The notes under the pieces were generated by a model. It made no database searches. It saw only the letters and a program-made list of their open reading frames with translations, and was not told the origin of the DNA. This document shows, piece by piece, positions 33,308 to 45,084 of a stretch of 64,000 nucleotides of DNA. How positions within the stretch are numbered: position 1 is the first letter of the stretch; each line of letters starts with the position of its first letter. The stretch comes from Gemmatimonadota bacterium. Lineage in GTDB: Bacteria; Gemmatimonadota; Gemmatimonadetes; Gemmatimonadales; Gemmatimonadaceae. The stretch is taken from NCBI GenBank assembly GCA_016704465.1, contig JADJAD010000008.1:372001-436000 (forward strand), read 5' to 3'. The position numbers and the translations under genes are program-made.

Positions 33308-33732
33308 CCGCAGCACGACCGCATTTCGATGTCGAATTCCGCGTGCGCTACGCCGAAACGGATCAGATGGGGGTGGTGTACCACTCCGAGTATCTCGTCT
33401 GGTGCGAGGTCGGTCGTACCGAGTACATCCGCGCGCTCGGCCTCCCGTACAGCGAGATGGAGAAACGTGGAGCCCTGCTCGCCGTCGCCGACGCCTCGCT
33501 TCGGTTCCACGCACCCGCGCGCTACGATGACTTGGTGCGCGTGGAAACCACGCTCACGCAGGTCAAGTCTCGCGCCGTGACCTTCGAGTATCTCATCTAC
33601 CAGGCCGCCACCACGACGCGACTCGTGTCTGCTCGCACCATGTTGGTCTCGCTCGACCGCGCCGGTCGGCCGGCACCGCTTCCGCTCGACGTGCGTGCCC
33701 TCCTCGATCGCGCCGCGCTCGAGGGAGCGTGA
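33304..33732 (+). CDS. YbgC-like hotdog acyl-CoA thioesterase
   Basis: A 142-residue 4HBT thioesterase. The catalytic motif is AETDQMGVVYHSEYLVWCEVGRTE with Asp20 and His27. Such enzymes hydrolyse acyl-CoA to free acid and CoA. The ATG overlaps the pduL stop (ATGA), so it is translated with the microcompartment genes and could drain the same acyl-CoA pool. Elsewhere YbgC sits with Tol-Pal and envelope genes, and here envelope genes follow, so a role unrelated to the compartment is also possible. Confidence 0.85.
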   Translation: MTAARPHFDVEFRVRYAETDQMGVVYHSEYLVWCEVGRTEYIRALGLPYSEMEKRGALLAVADASLRFHAPARYDDLVRVETTLTQVKSRAVTFEYLIYQAATTTRLVSARTMLVSLDRAGRPAPLPLDVRALLDRAALEGA

Positions 33733-34415
33733 GGGAGCGCCCGGCGGAGGGGCGCTGGACGACGGTTCTCGCGCGGCCATGGCGCGGCTCGATGCGACCC
33801 GCCGTCGTCGCATGCGCCCTGTCCGCGCTCTCGGCCGCGTGCGCACCGCGCGTGGCCCCGCTCGCTGGACTGCCTGTGGTGCAGCGGCTTCCAACCTCAT
33901 CGCTTCCGCCGGGACACACGCGCCTCGTATTTCGCTGGGAGTATCGCGACCCGATCTTCGGCGCCAAGGGCGAGGGCGTGGCGCGACTGGCCGCCCCCGA
34001 CTCGGTCCGGCTCGACTTCTTCTCCGATGGCGGCCTGGGGGGAGGGTACGCGATCCTTATCGGCGACAAGCTCTCCACGCCCGCGGACGACGATGCCATC
34101 CGCTATCTTCCGCCGGTCCCGCTGCTCTGGGCGGCGCTTGGGAGATTGCAGGTGGTCGGGCAGGACACCACGGCCCGACTCTCGGCAGACACGCTCCGCG
34201 CCGACATCGGACGCGAGCCCGTGTGGCGCGCGACGTTCACGTCGGCGTCCCTCGTCTCCTTGCAACGCATCGACGGCAGCCGACTGCGGGAAGCAGTCCG
34301 GCGTGACTCGTCGACGATCTCCTATCGCAACTATGGCTCGCGCCGCCGACTCACGCTCACGCTCCTGCGACGCTTCGAGGACCCGCCGTACGATGAAGCG
34401 ATCTGGCATCGGTAG
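33729..34415 (+). CDS. Putative outer-membrane lipoprotein next to lptE
   Basis: About 228 residues, with a hydrophobic leader and lipobox-like LSAAC. The remaining sequence has a beta-rich look (LVFRWEYRDPIFGAKGEGVARLAAPDSVRLDFFS) reminiscent of LolA/LolB-like or DUF4292 lipoproteins, but no firm family can be assigned. GTG 33729 overlaps the thioesterase stop; ATG 33792 is an alternative that puts the signal peptide at the very N-terminus. Its 3' end overlaps lptE by 23 bases. Confidence 0.6.
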   Translation: MRERPAEGRWTTVLARPWRGSMRPAVVACALSALSAACAPRVAPLAGLPVVQRLPTSSLPPGHTRLVFRWEYRDPIFGAKGEGVARLAAPDSVRLDFFSDGGLGGGYAILIGDKLSTPADDDAIRYLPPVPLLWAALGRLQVVGQDTTARLSADTLRADIGREPVWRATFTSASLVSLQRIDGSRLREAVRRDSSTISYRNYGSRRRLTLTLLRRFEDPPYDEAIWHR

Positions 34416-34893
34416 ACTGCTCCTCGTCCCGTTCCTGCTCTCTGGCTGCCTGTACTCATTGTCCGGCGGCGGCGGGCTCCCCAGGAACGTGCGAACCGTG
34501 GCCGTGATTCCGTTCGAGAACGAGACCTCGAGTCCGGAACTCTCCGGTGAGCTGCATCAGGCGCTGCGCAAGGCGTTCAACGACCGGCTTGGATTGCGGG
34601 ACGCGTCCGAGCAGCGCGCCAATGCTGTGGTCAGCGGAAAGATCACCACCTACGACGCCGACGTGCCGGTCGCCTTTTCGGCCGATCCGACCCGGGCCAC
34701 GTCGGCACGGCGTCGCCTCCAGATTCGTGTCGACGTCACGATCTTTGATCAGGTCTCGGGCCGTGTCCTCTTCCAACGCACGGGAGTCTCGGCCGAGGGC
34801 GAATACGCGGAGCGCGAGGAAGCCGCCGGCCGGAAGCAGGCGATCGAACGCATCGTCAACGACATCGTCGAAGGGGCACAATCGCAGTGGTGA
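34393..34893 (+). CDS. lptE: LPS assembly lipoprotein LptE
   Basis: A 166-residue lipoprotein. The signal peptide ends in the lipobox LLSGC, followed by the LptE-like core (LPRNVRTVAVIPFENETSSPELSGELHQALRKAF). LptE plugs the LptD barrel that inserts LPS in the outer leaflet. LptD is not in the window. It is coupled by overlaps to the lipoprotein before it and the small membrane protein after it. Confidence 0.8.
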   Translation: MKRSGIGRLLLVPFLLSGCLYSLSGGGGLPRNVRTVAVIPFENETSSPELSGELHQALRKAFNDRLGLRDASEQRANAVVSGKITTYDADVPVAFSADPTRATSARRRLQIRVDVTIFDQVSGRVLFQRTGVSAEGEYAEREEAAGRKQAIERIVNDIVEGAQSQW

Positions 34894-35240
34894 GCGGGCG
34901 ACGCGGCGCCGGCAAGATCGGCTGTCTCTTCACGCTCCTGCTCGTCGTGACGATTGGCTACTTCGCCGTGAACGTCGGCGAGGTCTACGTGCGGTATTTC
35001 AAGTACAGGGACGCCATCGCGCAGGAAGTGCGCTTCGCATCCACGCGCTCCGACGACGCGATTCGTGTGCGACTCGCGTCCATCGCCGATTCCCTCGGGC
35101 TGCCGGACGACGCCGGTCGCGTCCACATCACTCGCACGAACACACGCATCCGAATCTCCGCCGAATACTCGGAGCACGTCGAACTCCCGCTCCTCGTGCG
35201 TGAATTCCGCTTCAGTCCCTGCGCCGACGGCGGGCTGTGA
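34887..35240 (+). CDS. Small single-pass membrane protein of unknown function
   Basis: About 117 residues. A Lys/Arg-rich N-terminus is followed by one transmembrane helix (IGCLFTLLLVVTIGYFAVNV, residues 11-30) and an ~80-residue soluble part (YRDAIAQEVRFASTRSDDAI; VHITRTNTRIRISAEYSEHVELP). It lacks recognisable motifs. Two adjacent GTG codons (34887, 34890) could start it. Its position between lptE and rfaE2 suggests an envelope role. Confidence 0.65.
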   Translation: MVSGRRGAGKIGCLFTLLLVVTIGYFAVNVGEVYVRYFKYRDAIAQEVRFASTRSDDAIRVRLASIADSLGLPDDAGRVHITRTNTRIRISAEYSEHVELPLLVREFRFSPCADGGL

Positions 35241-35734
35241 ACGTCGTGCATCCCGAACAGCGCATCCTCACGACGGCACAGGCGTGTGCCTGGCGCGCAC
35301 AGCAGGCCGGTCGCGTGGTCTTCACGAACGGTGTCTTCGACCTGCTCCATCCCGGGCACGTCGACGTGTTGCAGGCCGCGAGGGACTGCGGCGACTCGCT
35401 GATCGTGGGGATCAATAGCGATGCCTCGGTGCGACGGCTCAAGGGCCCCCACCGTCCGGTGCGCAGCGAGGCAGAGCGAGCCTATGTGCTCGCGTCGCTT
35501 CGCGCGGTCGATGCCGTGACCGTGTTCGACGAGGATACCCCCCTCCAACTGGTCCGGGCGCTCGCGCCCGATGTGATCGTGAAGGGGGGCGACTATACGG
35601 AAGCCACCGTCGTCGGGGCGTCCGAGGTTCGCGCGCGCGGCGGGGCGGTCGTGATCGTACCGCTCACCCCCGGCCAGTCCACCACTTCCATCATCGAAAA
35701 ACTCCGTGCCCAACGAGATTCCGCCGCGCCGTGA
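35237..35734 (+). CDS. rfaE2: D-glycero-beta-D-manno-heptose 1-phosphate adenylyltransferase
   Basis: A 165-residue nucleotidyltransferase. The signature FTNGVFDLLHPGHVDVLQ (HxGH-type active site) and later VKGGDYTEATVVGA match RfaE domain II, which makes ADP-heptose for the LPS inner core. The stand-alone kinase domain (RfaE1) is not in the window. The GTG start overlaps the previous gene; the 3' end overlaps rph by 29 bases. Confidence 0.87.
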   Translation: MNVVHPEQRILTTAQACAWRAQQAGRVVFTNGVFDLLHPGHVDVLQAARDCGDSLIVGINSDASVRRLKGPHRPVRSEAERAYVLASLRAVDAVTVFDEDTPLQLVRALAPDVIVKGGDYTEATVVGASEVRARGGAVVIVPLTPGQSTTSIIEKLRAQRDSAAP

Positions 35735-36437
35735 CCGCGCGCCCTCCGCACTCCGCCCCGTCGTCCTTGAGCGGAGCGCCGTGCGCAACGCCGAAGGATC
35801 GTGCCTCGTGTCGTTCGGCAACACGCGCGTCCTGTGCGCGGTGTCGGTCGAGGATGGCGTCCCGGGATGGCGAAAGGGGAGCGCCCAAGGGTGGTTGACC
35901 GCTGAATACGCCATGCTGCCTCGCGCCACGAACACGCGGTCGTCGCGCGAGCGCAGCCAGCTCGGCGGGCGCACGCAGGAGATCCAGCGGCTGATCGGGC
36001 GCAGTGTGCGCGCGATGCTCGACGACTTCGCGTTCGGGGAATTCACGCTCCGCGTGGACTGTGACGTGCTGGACGCCGATGGTGGCACGCGGACGGCATC
36101 GATCACCGGCGCGTGCGTCGCCGTCGTGGATGCGTTCGACTGGATGGTGCGATCGGGGCGAATCGCCGCGACACCGGTGCGTCGGCGGGTGGCGGCCGTG
36201 AGCGTCGGGCTCCTGGCCGGCGAACCCCGCCTTGACCTGGCGTACGAGGAGGACGTCCGCGCGGACGTGGACATGAACGTCGTCATGACCAGCGAGGGAC
36301 GCTTCGTCGAGGTGCAGGGCACCGGCGAGCACGCCGCGTTCGATCGCGACGAACTCGACCGACTGGTGACGCTGGCCGCCGCCGGCATTCGGGAGTTGGA
36401 TCAGCTGCAAGTCTCGACGCTCGCCCTCCAGCGGTGA
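35706..36437 (+). CDS. rph: Ribonuclease PH
   Basis: A 243-residue phosphorolytic exoribonuclease that trims tRNA 3' ends. Hallmarks are GNTRVLCAVSVEDGVPGW, GWLTAEYAMLPRAT, the RSSRER-GGRTQEIQRLIGRS stretch, VDCDVLDADGGTRTASITG and EVQGTGEHAAF. Three of the tRNA genes just downstream lack or vary in CCA, so 3' trimming is relevant. It overlaps rfaE2 and rdgB. Confidence 0.94.
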   Translation: MPNEIPPRRDRAPSALRPVVLERSAVRNAEGSCLVSFGNTRVLCAVSVEDGVPGWRKGSAQGWLTAEYAMLPRATNTRSSRERSQLGGRTQEIQRLIGRSVRAMLDDFAFGEFTLRVDCDVLDADGGTRTASITGACVAVVDAFDWMVRSGRIAATPVRRRVAAVSVGLLAGEPRLDLAYEEDVRADVDMNVVMTSEGRFVEVQGTGEHAAFDRDELDRLVTLAAAGIRELDQLQVSTLALQR

Positions 36438-37060
36438 GGCGCGTCCTCGTCGCCACCCGCAGCGCGGGCAAGCTGCGGGAGCTGGCGCCGCTGCTGTCCG
36501 AGGCGGGGGTGCATGCGATCGACCTGGCCACGGCGGGAATCGTCGAGGCGCCCTACGAGGCGGCGATCGAGTCGCACGAGACCTTCGAGGCCAACGCACT
36601 GGCGAAGGCACGCTACTTCGCCGGCCGCAGCGGCCTGCCGACGCTCGCCGACGACTCGGGGTTGTGTGTGGACGCGTTAGGCGGCCGGCCGGGTGTGCGT
36701 AGCAAGCGATGGTCGGGACGACTCGACCTGTCCGGGGACGCGCTCGATGCGGCGAACAACGCGATGCTTGCGTCGGAGCTGTCGGATCTCGACGCGGGCA
36801 GAGACGCGCGCGGGGCTGCGTACGTCTGTGCGATGGCGTACGTGGATGACGAGCGGGAGGTGGTGCGACGCGGGGAGACGCGAGGCGAGGTGCTGGTCGA
36901 ACCTCGGGGTGCCGGCGGCTTTGGGTACGATCCGTACTTCTGGTCCGTGGACCTTGGCCGGAGCTTCGCCGAGGTGACCCGCGAGGAGAAGGCGCGCGTG
37001 AGTCATCGGGCGCGGGCGCTTGCCGCGATCCTGCGCGCGCTGACGATCTCCGGCGCGTGA
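36434..37060 (+). CDS. rdgB: XTP/dITP diphosphatase (Ham1/RdgB)
   Basis: A 208-residue pyrophosphatase that removes non-canonical purine NTPs. It has VATRSAGKLRELAPLL, the catalytic ADDSGLCVDALGGRPGV and FGYDPYFW. The rph-rdgB pairing is common. It ends the operon that began with the microcompartment genes. Its Leu in DALGG is a TTA codon within CGTTAGGC (36675-36682). Confidence 0.94.
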   Translation: MRRVLVATRSAGKLRELAPLLSEAGVHAIDLATAGIVEAPYEAAIESHETFEANALAKARYFAGRSGLPTLADDSGLCVDALGGRPGVRSKRWSGRLDLSGDALDAANNAMLASELSDLDAGRDARGAAYVCAMAYVDDEREVVRRGETRGEVLVEPRGAGGFGYDPYFWSVDLGRSFAEVTREEKARVSHRARALAAILRALTISGA

Positions 37061-37080
37061 CGGCGCGGCGGGGATGCGGC

Positions 37081-37124
37081 GAGGGATGCGCGAGGGATGC
37101 GCGAGGGATGCGCGAGGGATGCGC
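37081..37124 (+). repeat. Four perfect 11-bp direct repeats upstream of the tRNA promoter
   Basis: The unit GAGGGATGCGC is repeated four times without a gap (37081-37091, 37092-37102, 37103-37113, 37114-37124), with degenerate flanking copies. It starts 20 bases after rdgB and ends 50 bases before the -35 box of the tRNA promoter. Eleven bases is close to one DNA turn, so all copies face the same side of the helix. Confidence 0.85.
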
Positions 37125-37174
37125 GCGAGATCGGGGGGTGTCCGTGATCGCCGCGTGCGGGATGTTTGCAGACG

Positions 37175-37202
37175 TTGACATTGGACGATGGGTGGCTACA
37201 AT
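37175..37202 (+). promoter_or_regulatory. Strong promoter for tRNA-Pro/Arg/Lys
   Basis: Perfect -35 TTGACA (37175-37180), 16-base spacer and -10 TACAAT (37197-37202). Transcription would start near 37209, about six bases before tRNA-Pro. Confidence 0.75.
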
Positions 37203-37214
37203 TCGGTTTCCCAG

Positions 37215-37288
37215 CGGGGCGTAGCGTAGCCCGGTATCGCGCCTGCTTTGGGAGCAGGAGGTCGCCGGTTCGAATCCGGCCGCCCCGA
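37215..37288 (+). tRNA. tRNA-Pro (anticodon TGG)
   Basis: A 74-base cloverleaf. Acceptor CGGGGCG pairs with CGCCCCG, the anticodon loop carries TGG within CTTTGGGAG, and the T arm is CCGGTTCGAATCCGG. Discriminator A is at 37288; CCA is not encoded. Confidence 0.95.
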
Positions 37289-37301
37289 CTTCGCAGGGAC
37301 G

Positions 37302-37319
37302 CCGGCCATTCGTGGCCGG
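37302..37319 (+). other. Hairpin with TTCG tetraloop between tRNA-Pro and tRNA-Arg
   Basis: A perfect 7-bp stem CCGGCCA/TGGCCGG (37302-37308 with 37313-37319) closing a TTCG loop. It has no T run. It is probably an RNA structure in the tRNA precursor that could guide processing. Confidence 0.5.
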
Positions 37320-37324
37320 TCGAA

Positions 37325-37401
37325 GCGCCAGTAGCTCAGATGGATAGAGCGGCAGCCTTCTAAGCTGTAGGTCGGGGGTTCGATTCCCTCCTGGCGCACC
37401 A
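37325..37401 (+). tRNA. tRNA-Arg (anticodon TCT)
   Basis: A 77-base tRNA with encoded CCA (37399-37401). Acceptor GCGCCAG/CTGGCGC, anticodon TCT at 37359-37361 in loop CTTCTAA, T arm GGGGGTTCGATTCCCTC. Confidence 0.96.
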
Positions 37402-37413
37402 GCAGGGTTCGTC

Positions 37414-37486
37414 GCTCCGTTAGCTCAATTGGCAGAGCAAGCGACTCTTAATCGCTAGGTTGTAGGTTCGATTCCTACACGGAGCA
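37414..37486 (+). tRNA. tRNA-Lys (anticodon CTT)
   Basis: A 73-base tRNA. Acceptor GCTCCGT/ACGGAGC, anticodon CTT at 37447-37449 in loop CTCTTAA, T arm TGTAGGTTCGATTCCTACA. CCA is not encoded. Confidence 0.95.
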
Positions 37487-37976
37487 TGTGGAAGCTGGAA
37501 GGCGTGCGCAGGGTGCGTGCGGTACATGTGCAGCTGCAGCGCGCGCGATGGATGTGTCGAGGCGGGCTGCCGACATGGGTGGCCCGTTTCGCATTGTGGG
37601 GGATCGCGGGTCGACAGGTGAGTTGAGTCGACAGTTGGTGCGAGCGAGCCCTTGCGTGATTCTGAGCAAAGGTTTATTTGTTCTGTCTGCCCGCTAGAGG
37701 GCCTGCCCAATTGGGTAGGGAGCTCAAGTGGAGCGGATTGAATCTGGGCCTTGACGATTCAGCAGCAAGGAAGTATAATTCAAGGCTGTCGCAAACGCGG
37801 CAACAAAGCTGATTGAAAATCGAGTTGAGCGTGTAATGTGCGAGGCGGACTCGTCGAACCGCAGCTCATCAGGGCTGCGGGGAGAGTGTACTGATGAACA
37901 CATAAGTGATTCTTCGGACCGTTGTCATGCCTTCGGGTGTGGTGACGTCGAAGCATACGAGCTTTCGAATTGAATT
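37487..37976 (+). promoter_or_regulatory. rRNA operon upstream region and leader
   Basis: This 490-base stretch has no convincing gene. It holds the rRNA promoter (37751-37779) and, 31 bases upstream of its -35 box, an imperfect palindrome centred on CCCAATTGGG (37702-37719). The ~190-base leader before 16S probably carries processing and antitermination signals; I could not identify a clear boxA. Confidence 0.6.
37751..37779 (+). promoter_or_regulatory. Near-consensus rRNA operon promoter
   Basis: TTGACG (37751-37756), 17 bases, perfect TATAAT (37774-37779). Transcription would start near 37786, about 190 bases before mature 16S. No A/T-rich UP element is evident immediately upstream. Confidence 0.8.
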
Positions 37977-39501
<1,525 letters not shown>

Positions 39502-39826
39502 ACGGAGTCCACGAGTAGACCCGAAGGCTCACGCCGGACGGCCGAAAGTGACTCGCGTAGTCGCCCGTCTCGCGCACTATACGCTCAACTCGATTTCAGA
39601 TACGCCTGGCCTCGGCCAGGCTTCGCTGATTGACAACGGATGGATGTGTGATCGTGGGACAAATGCATGGCTGCCGCCGCAAGGTGACAGTCATTGGATT
39701 TGGATCTCACTAGTGACACAATTCGCAGAGTAAGTACGAGCAATCGGATGCAAGTCCGATCGACAGTGAAGTGAATTGTTTCACTCGTGCAAAGTAGATC
39801 GCGCGTGCTCTGCTTGACGACGAATG
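39502..39826 (+). other. 16S-23S internal transcribed spacer without tRNA genes
   Basis: A 325-base spacer. No tRNA-Ile or tRNA-Ala can be folded from it. A short hairpin, GCCTGG/CCAGGC near 39605-39622, is the main visible structure. Processing stems for 16S and 23S are expected here. Confidence 0.8.
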
Positions 39827-42779
<2,953 letters not shown>

Positions 42780-43047
42780 ACCTATATCAAGACTCGCAGA
42801 ACACGCAGAATCGAAAAAGATCCAATTACCACGATCACACACCTCCGCTGTCGATCATCTCTTGTGAGATGGTCCGCAGACTTCGAAGTCGCGCCGAGGA
42901 CATCCGCCGCTCGTACGAGATCACTCGTGCGACCGTCGACCCTCCCGCGCCTTCTGCACTTCGCTGGCGACGAGAGCCCTTCGCGGGCCGTATGGAATCC
43001 CATACGGCCCGCGTTTGCGTTCCCACTCCCGCCCCGACCTCCCCGTC
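42780..43047 (+). other. rRNA operon tail: no recognisable 5S, rho-independent terminator at the end
   Basis: The 268 bases between 23S and era contain no 5S-like sequence that I can find. They hold some A-rich sequence and the long terminator hairpin at 42983-43012. Confidence 0.65.
42983..43012 (+). terminator. Terminator of the rRNA operon
   Basis: A perfect 13-bp GC-rich stem (42983-42995 with 43000-43012) with a 4-base loop AATC, followed by GTTTGCGTT. It is the only strong terminator between 23S and era. Confidence 0.7.
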
Positions 43048-43929
43048 ATGACCCGCGCTGGCATCGTCACGGTCGTCGGCCGGCCCAACGCCGGAAAGTC
43101 GACACTCCTCAACCGATTCGTCGGCGAAAAGCTCGCCATCACCAGCCCAAAGCCACAGTCCACCCGAAAACGAATCGTCGGTATCGTCTCGCGACCGACC
43201 GTCCAGCTGATCCTGCACGACACCCCAGGGCTCCTGCATCCACGCTACGCGCTGCACCGCGCCATGCGCAGCGAGGCGCTCGCAGCCCTCGACGACGCCG
43301 ATGTCATTGCCTACCTCGTCGACGGGAGCAAGGGACCCGTCGAGCCGCTCGTCCAGGTCGCGCTCCTCGACGCTCCGCCGCGCGCGCCCGTCGTCGTCGT
43401 CATCAACAAGGCAGACCTCCTCGCTCCGGCCACACGCGACCAACTGGCGCGTGACAACCCGGACGCGATCTTCGTGTCCGCCACGACGGGGGAAGGACTT
43501 GAGGAACTCGAGGCCCGCCTGACGGAGTTCCTCCCGGAAAGCCCGTTTCTCTACGACGCCGAGGACATCTCGACCCAGCACCTGCGCTTCTTCGTGGAGG
43601 AGATGATCCGCGAAACCGCGCTCGAGCAGCTGGATGACGAGGTTCCATACAGCATCGCCTGTGAAGTCGAGGAGTTCCGGGAGGATCGTGATCCGGTGTA
43701 CATTCGCACCGTGATCTTCGTGGAGCGCGAGAGTCAGAAGCACATCGTCATCGGTCGCGACGGTGCGCGCATCCGCGAGATCGGGTCGGACGCGCGCCGC
43801 AAGGTCGAGACCCTTCTGGGGCGTCGCGTGTATCTCGACCTGTGGGTGAAGGTGCTTGACAACTGGCGACGTAACGAACGCTCCCTCAAGCGCTTCGGCT
43901 TTGTGCTTCCCGAGGATCCTCGACCGTGA
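43048..43929 (+). CDS. era: GTPase Era
   Basis: A 293-residue Era, a 16S-binding GTPase for 30S maturation. G motifs are GRPNAGKST, DTPGLL and NKAD. The C-terminal KH domain is visible at HIVIGRDGARIREIGSDAR. ATG 43048 follows the rRNA terminator and gives the family N-terminus. Its stop overlaps the GTG of the Trm112-like gene. Confidence 0.95.
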   Translation: MTRAGIVTVVGRPNAGKSTLLNRFVGEKLAITSPKPQSTRKRIVGIVSRPTVQLILHDTPGLLHPRYALHRAMRSEALAALDDADVIAYLVDGSKGPVEPLVQVALLDAPPRAPVVVVINKADLLAPATRDQLARDNPDAIFVSATTGEGLEELEARLTEFLPESPFLYDAEDISTQHLRFFVEEMIRETALEQLDDEVPYSIACEVEEFREDRDPVYIRTVIFVERESQKHIVIGRDGARIREIGSDARRKVETLLGRRVYLDLWVKVLDNWRRNERSLKRFGFVLPEDPRP

Positions 43930-44093
43930 CGCTCTCGCCCCAACTCCTGGCCGTGCTCGTGTGTCCCCGCTGCAAGGGAGCGCTGGATTACCGGGAGGGC
44001 GACGCACTGCTCGTCTGCGCCGCCTGCCGCCTGCGCTATCCCGTCAAGGACGACATCCCCATTATGCTCACCGATGAGGCCACGCCTCTTTAG
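43926..44093 (+). CDS. Trm112/YcaR-family small zinc-ribbon protein
   Basis: A 55-residue protein translated from GTG 43926. It begins VTLSPQLLAVLVCPRCKGAL, then LVCAACRLRYPVKDDIPIML. The CPxCKG...L and the final YPVxDDIPxML are the Trm112/UPF0434 signature. In many bacteria this protein sits with lpx or kds genes, and eukaryotic Trm112 is an activator of methyltransferases. Two CxxC pairs are present. It overlaps era by 4 bases and the PorV-like gene by 20. Confidence 0.85.
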   Translation: MTLSPQLLAVLVCPRCKGALDYREGDALLVCAACRLRYPVKDDIPIMLTDEATPL

Positions 44094-45084
44094 GCGGCTC
44101 CTTCGGTTGGCGAGCTGGGGGTCGGTCCTCCTGCTCGGTGAGGCGCTCGTTCCGCGAGCGCTGCGCGCGCAGCGCGGGCTCGCCGACCAGGCCGCGCTAT
44201 TTCTCCTGCTCCCGGTATCCGCTCGTGCGGTCGGGATGGGACAGGCCATGATGGCGGCCGAGGGAAGCGGAGAAGGCGTCTGGTGGAATCCCTCCGGCAT
44301 CGCGTCGGTCAAGCGAGGCGATGCCTCCCTCCACCACTCGCAGAGCGTGGTCGGAACGAGCGAAGCACTCACCGTCACGGTCGCGTCCTCGCTCCTCGGC
44401 GTCGCCGCCATTTCGGCGAACATCCTCGACTTCGGCGGCGATATTCCCGCGGTCGACAATCAGGGCAACGTCGTGGGAAAGATCCTGCCCCGCAACATCG
44501 CGCTGGTCGGGACCTATGCGACGACCATCGGGTCCCGCATTCGCGGCGGCGTCTCGTACAAGCTCGTCCAGTTCCGGTTCGACTGCGAAGGACTCTGTCC
44601 GTCCCTCCCGACGACACAGGCCTCGACGAGCGCCCTCGACGTCGGGACCCAGATTGACCTCCCCACTCCGATTCCCGTGACCGTCGGAGTCGCGATCCGC
44701 AATCTCGGCGTTCGCCTCCAGATCAACGACAGTCCGCAGTCCGACCCGCTTCCGACGCGTCTGCAGGTCGGTGCGATGGCCCGATACACGATCCCGACGG
44801 AATACGCCGCCGACGCCGAACTGCGGCTCTCGGCCGACGTGGTGGATGACGTCCCGGTCGGGCGTCCCCTCCCCAGGGTGGGCGGGGAATTCGTGTGGGA
44901 AAAGCGTGCCTTCCTTCGGGCGGGCTATCTCTTCTCATCGGGGACGTCAGAGTCCGGCGGACCAACGCTGGGGCTCGGATTCGTGGCTCGACGCCTGGTG
45001 ATCGACTTTGCTCGCGTCTTCGCCGGACTCTCAGCCGACGCTGGGCAGGCGCCTACCTACCTGTCACTCCGCGTCACCTTCTGA
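44074..45084 (+). CDS. PorV/UPF0164-like outer membrane beta-barrel protein
   Basis: A 336-residue protein. The signal peptide (hydrophobic stretch ending LRAQ) is followed by LPVSARAVGMGQAMMAAEGSGEGVWWNPSGIASV, the typical start of PorV/PorQ and FadL-like barrels. The rest alternates as beta strands and ends in an aromatic residue (LSLRVTF) as barrels do. In Bacteroidota PorV works in type IX secretion; homologues without that system are common, so the role here is open. One base is shared with the next gene (TGATG). Confidence 0.75.
   Translation: MRPRLFRRLLRLASWGSVLLLGEALVPRALRAQRGLADQAALFLLLPVSARAVGMGQAMMAAEGSGEGVWWNPSGIASVKRGDASLHHSQSVVGTSEALTVTVASSLLGVAAISANILDFGGDIPAVDNQGNVVGKILPRNIALVGTYATTIGSRIRGGVSYKLVQFRFDCEGLCPSLPTTQASTSALDVGTQIDLPTPIPVTVGVAIRNLGVRLQINDSPQSDPLPTRLQVGAMARYTIPTEYAADAELRLSADVVDDVPVGRPLPRVGGEFVWEKRAFLRAGYLFSSGTSESGGPTLGLGFVARRLVIDFARVFAGLSADAGQAPTYLSLRVTF

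Noticed and set aside
37081..37124. Direct repeats considered as a CRISPR array
   Set aside because: The units are 11 bp and adjacent without spacers, and no cas genes are present.
39502..39826. Spacer tRNA-Ile/Ala between 16S and 23S
   Set aside because: No cloverleaf, T-arm consensus or anticodon loop can be found in the spacer.
42780..42983. Possible divergent 5S rRNA after 23S
   Set aside because: The conserved 5S segments are not recognisable on either strand; left as an open question for a covariance model.
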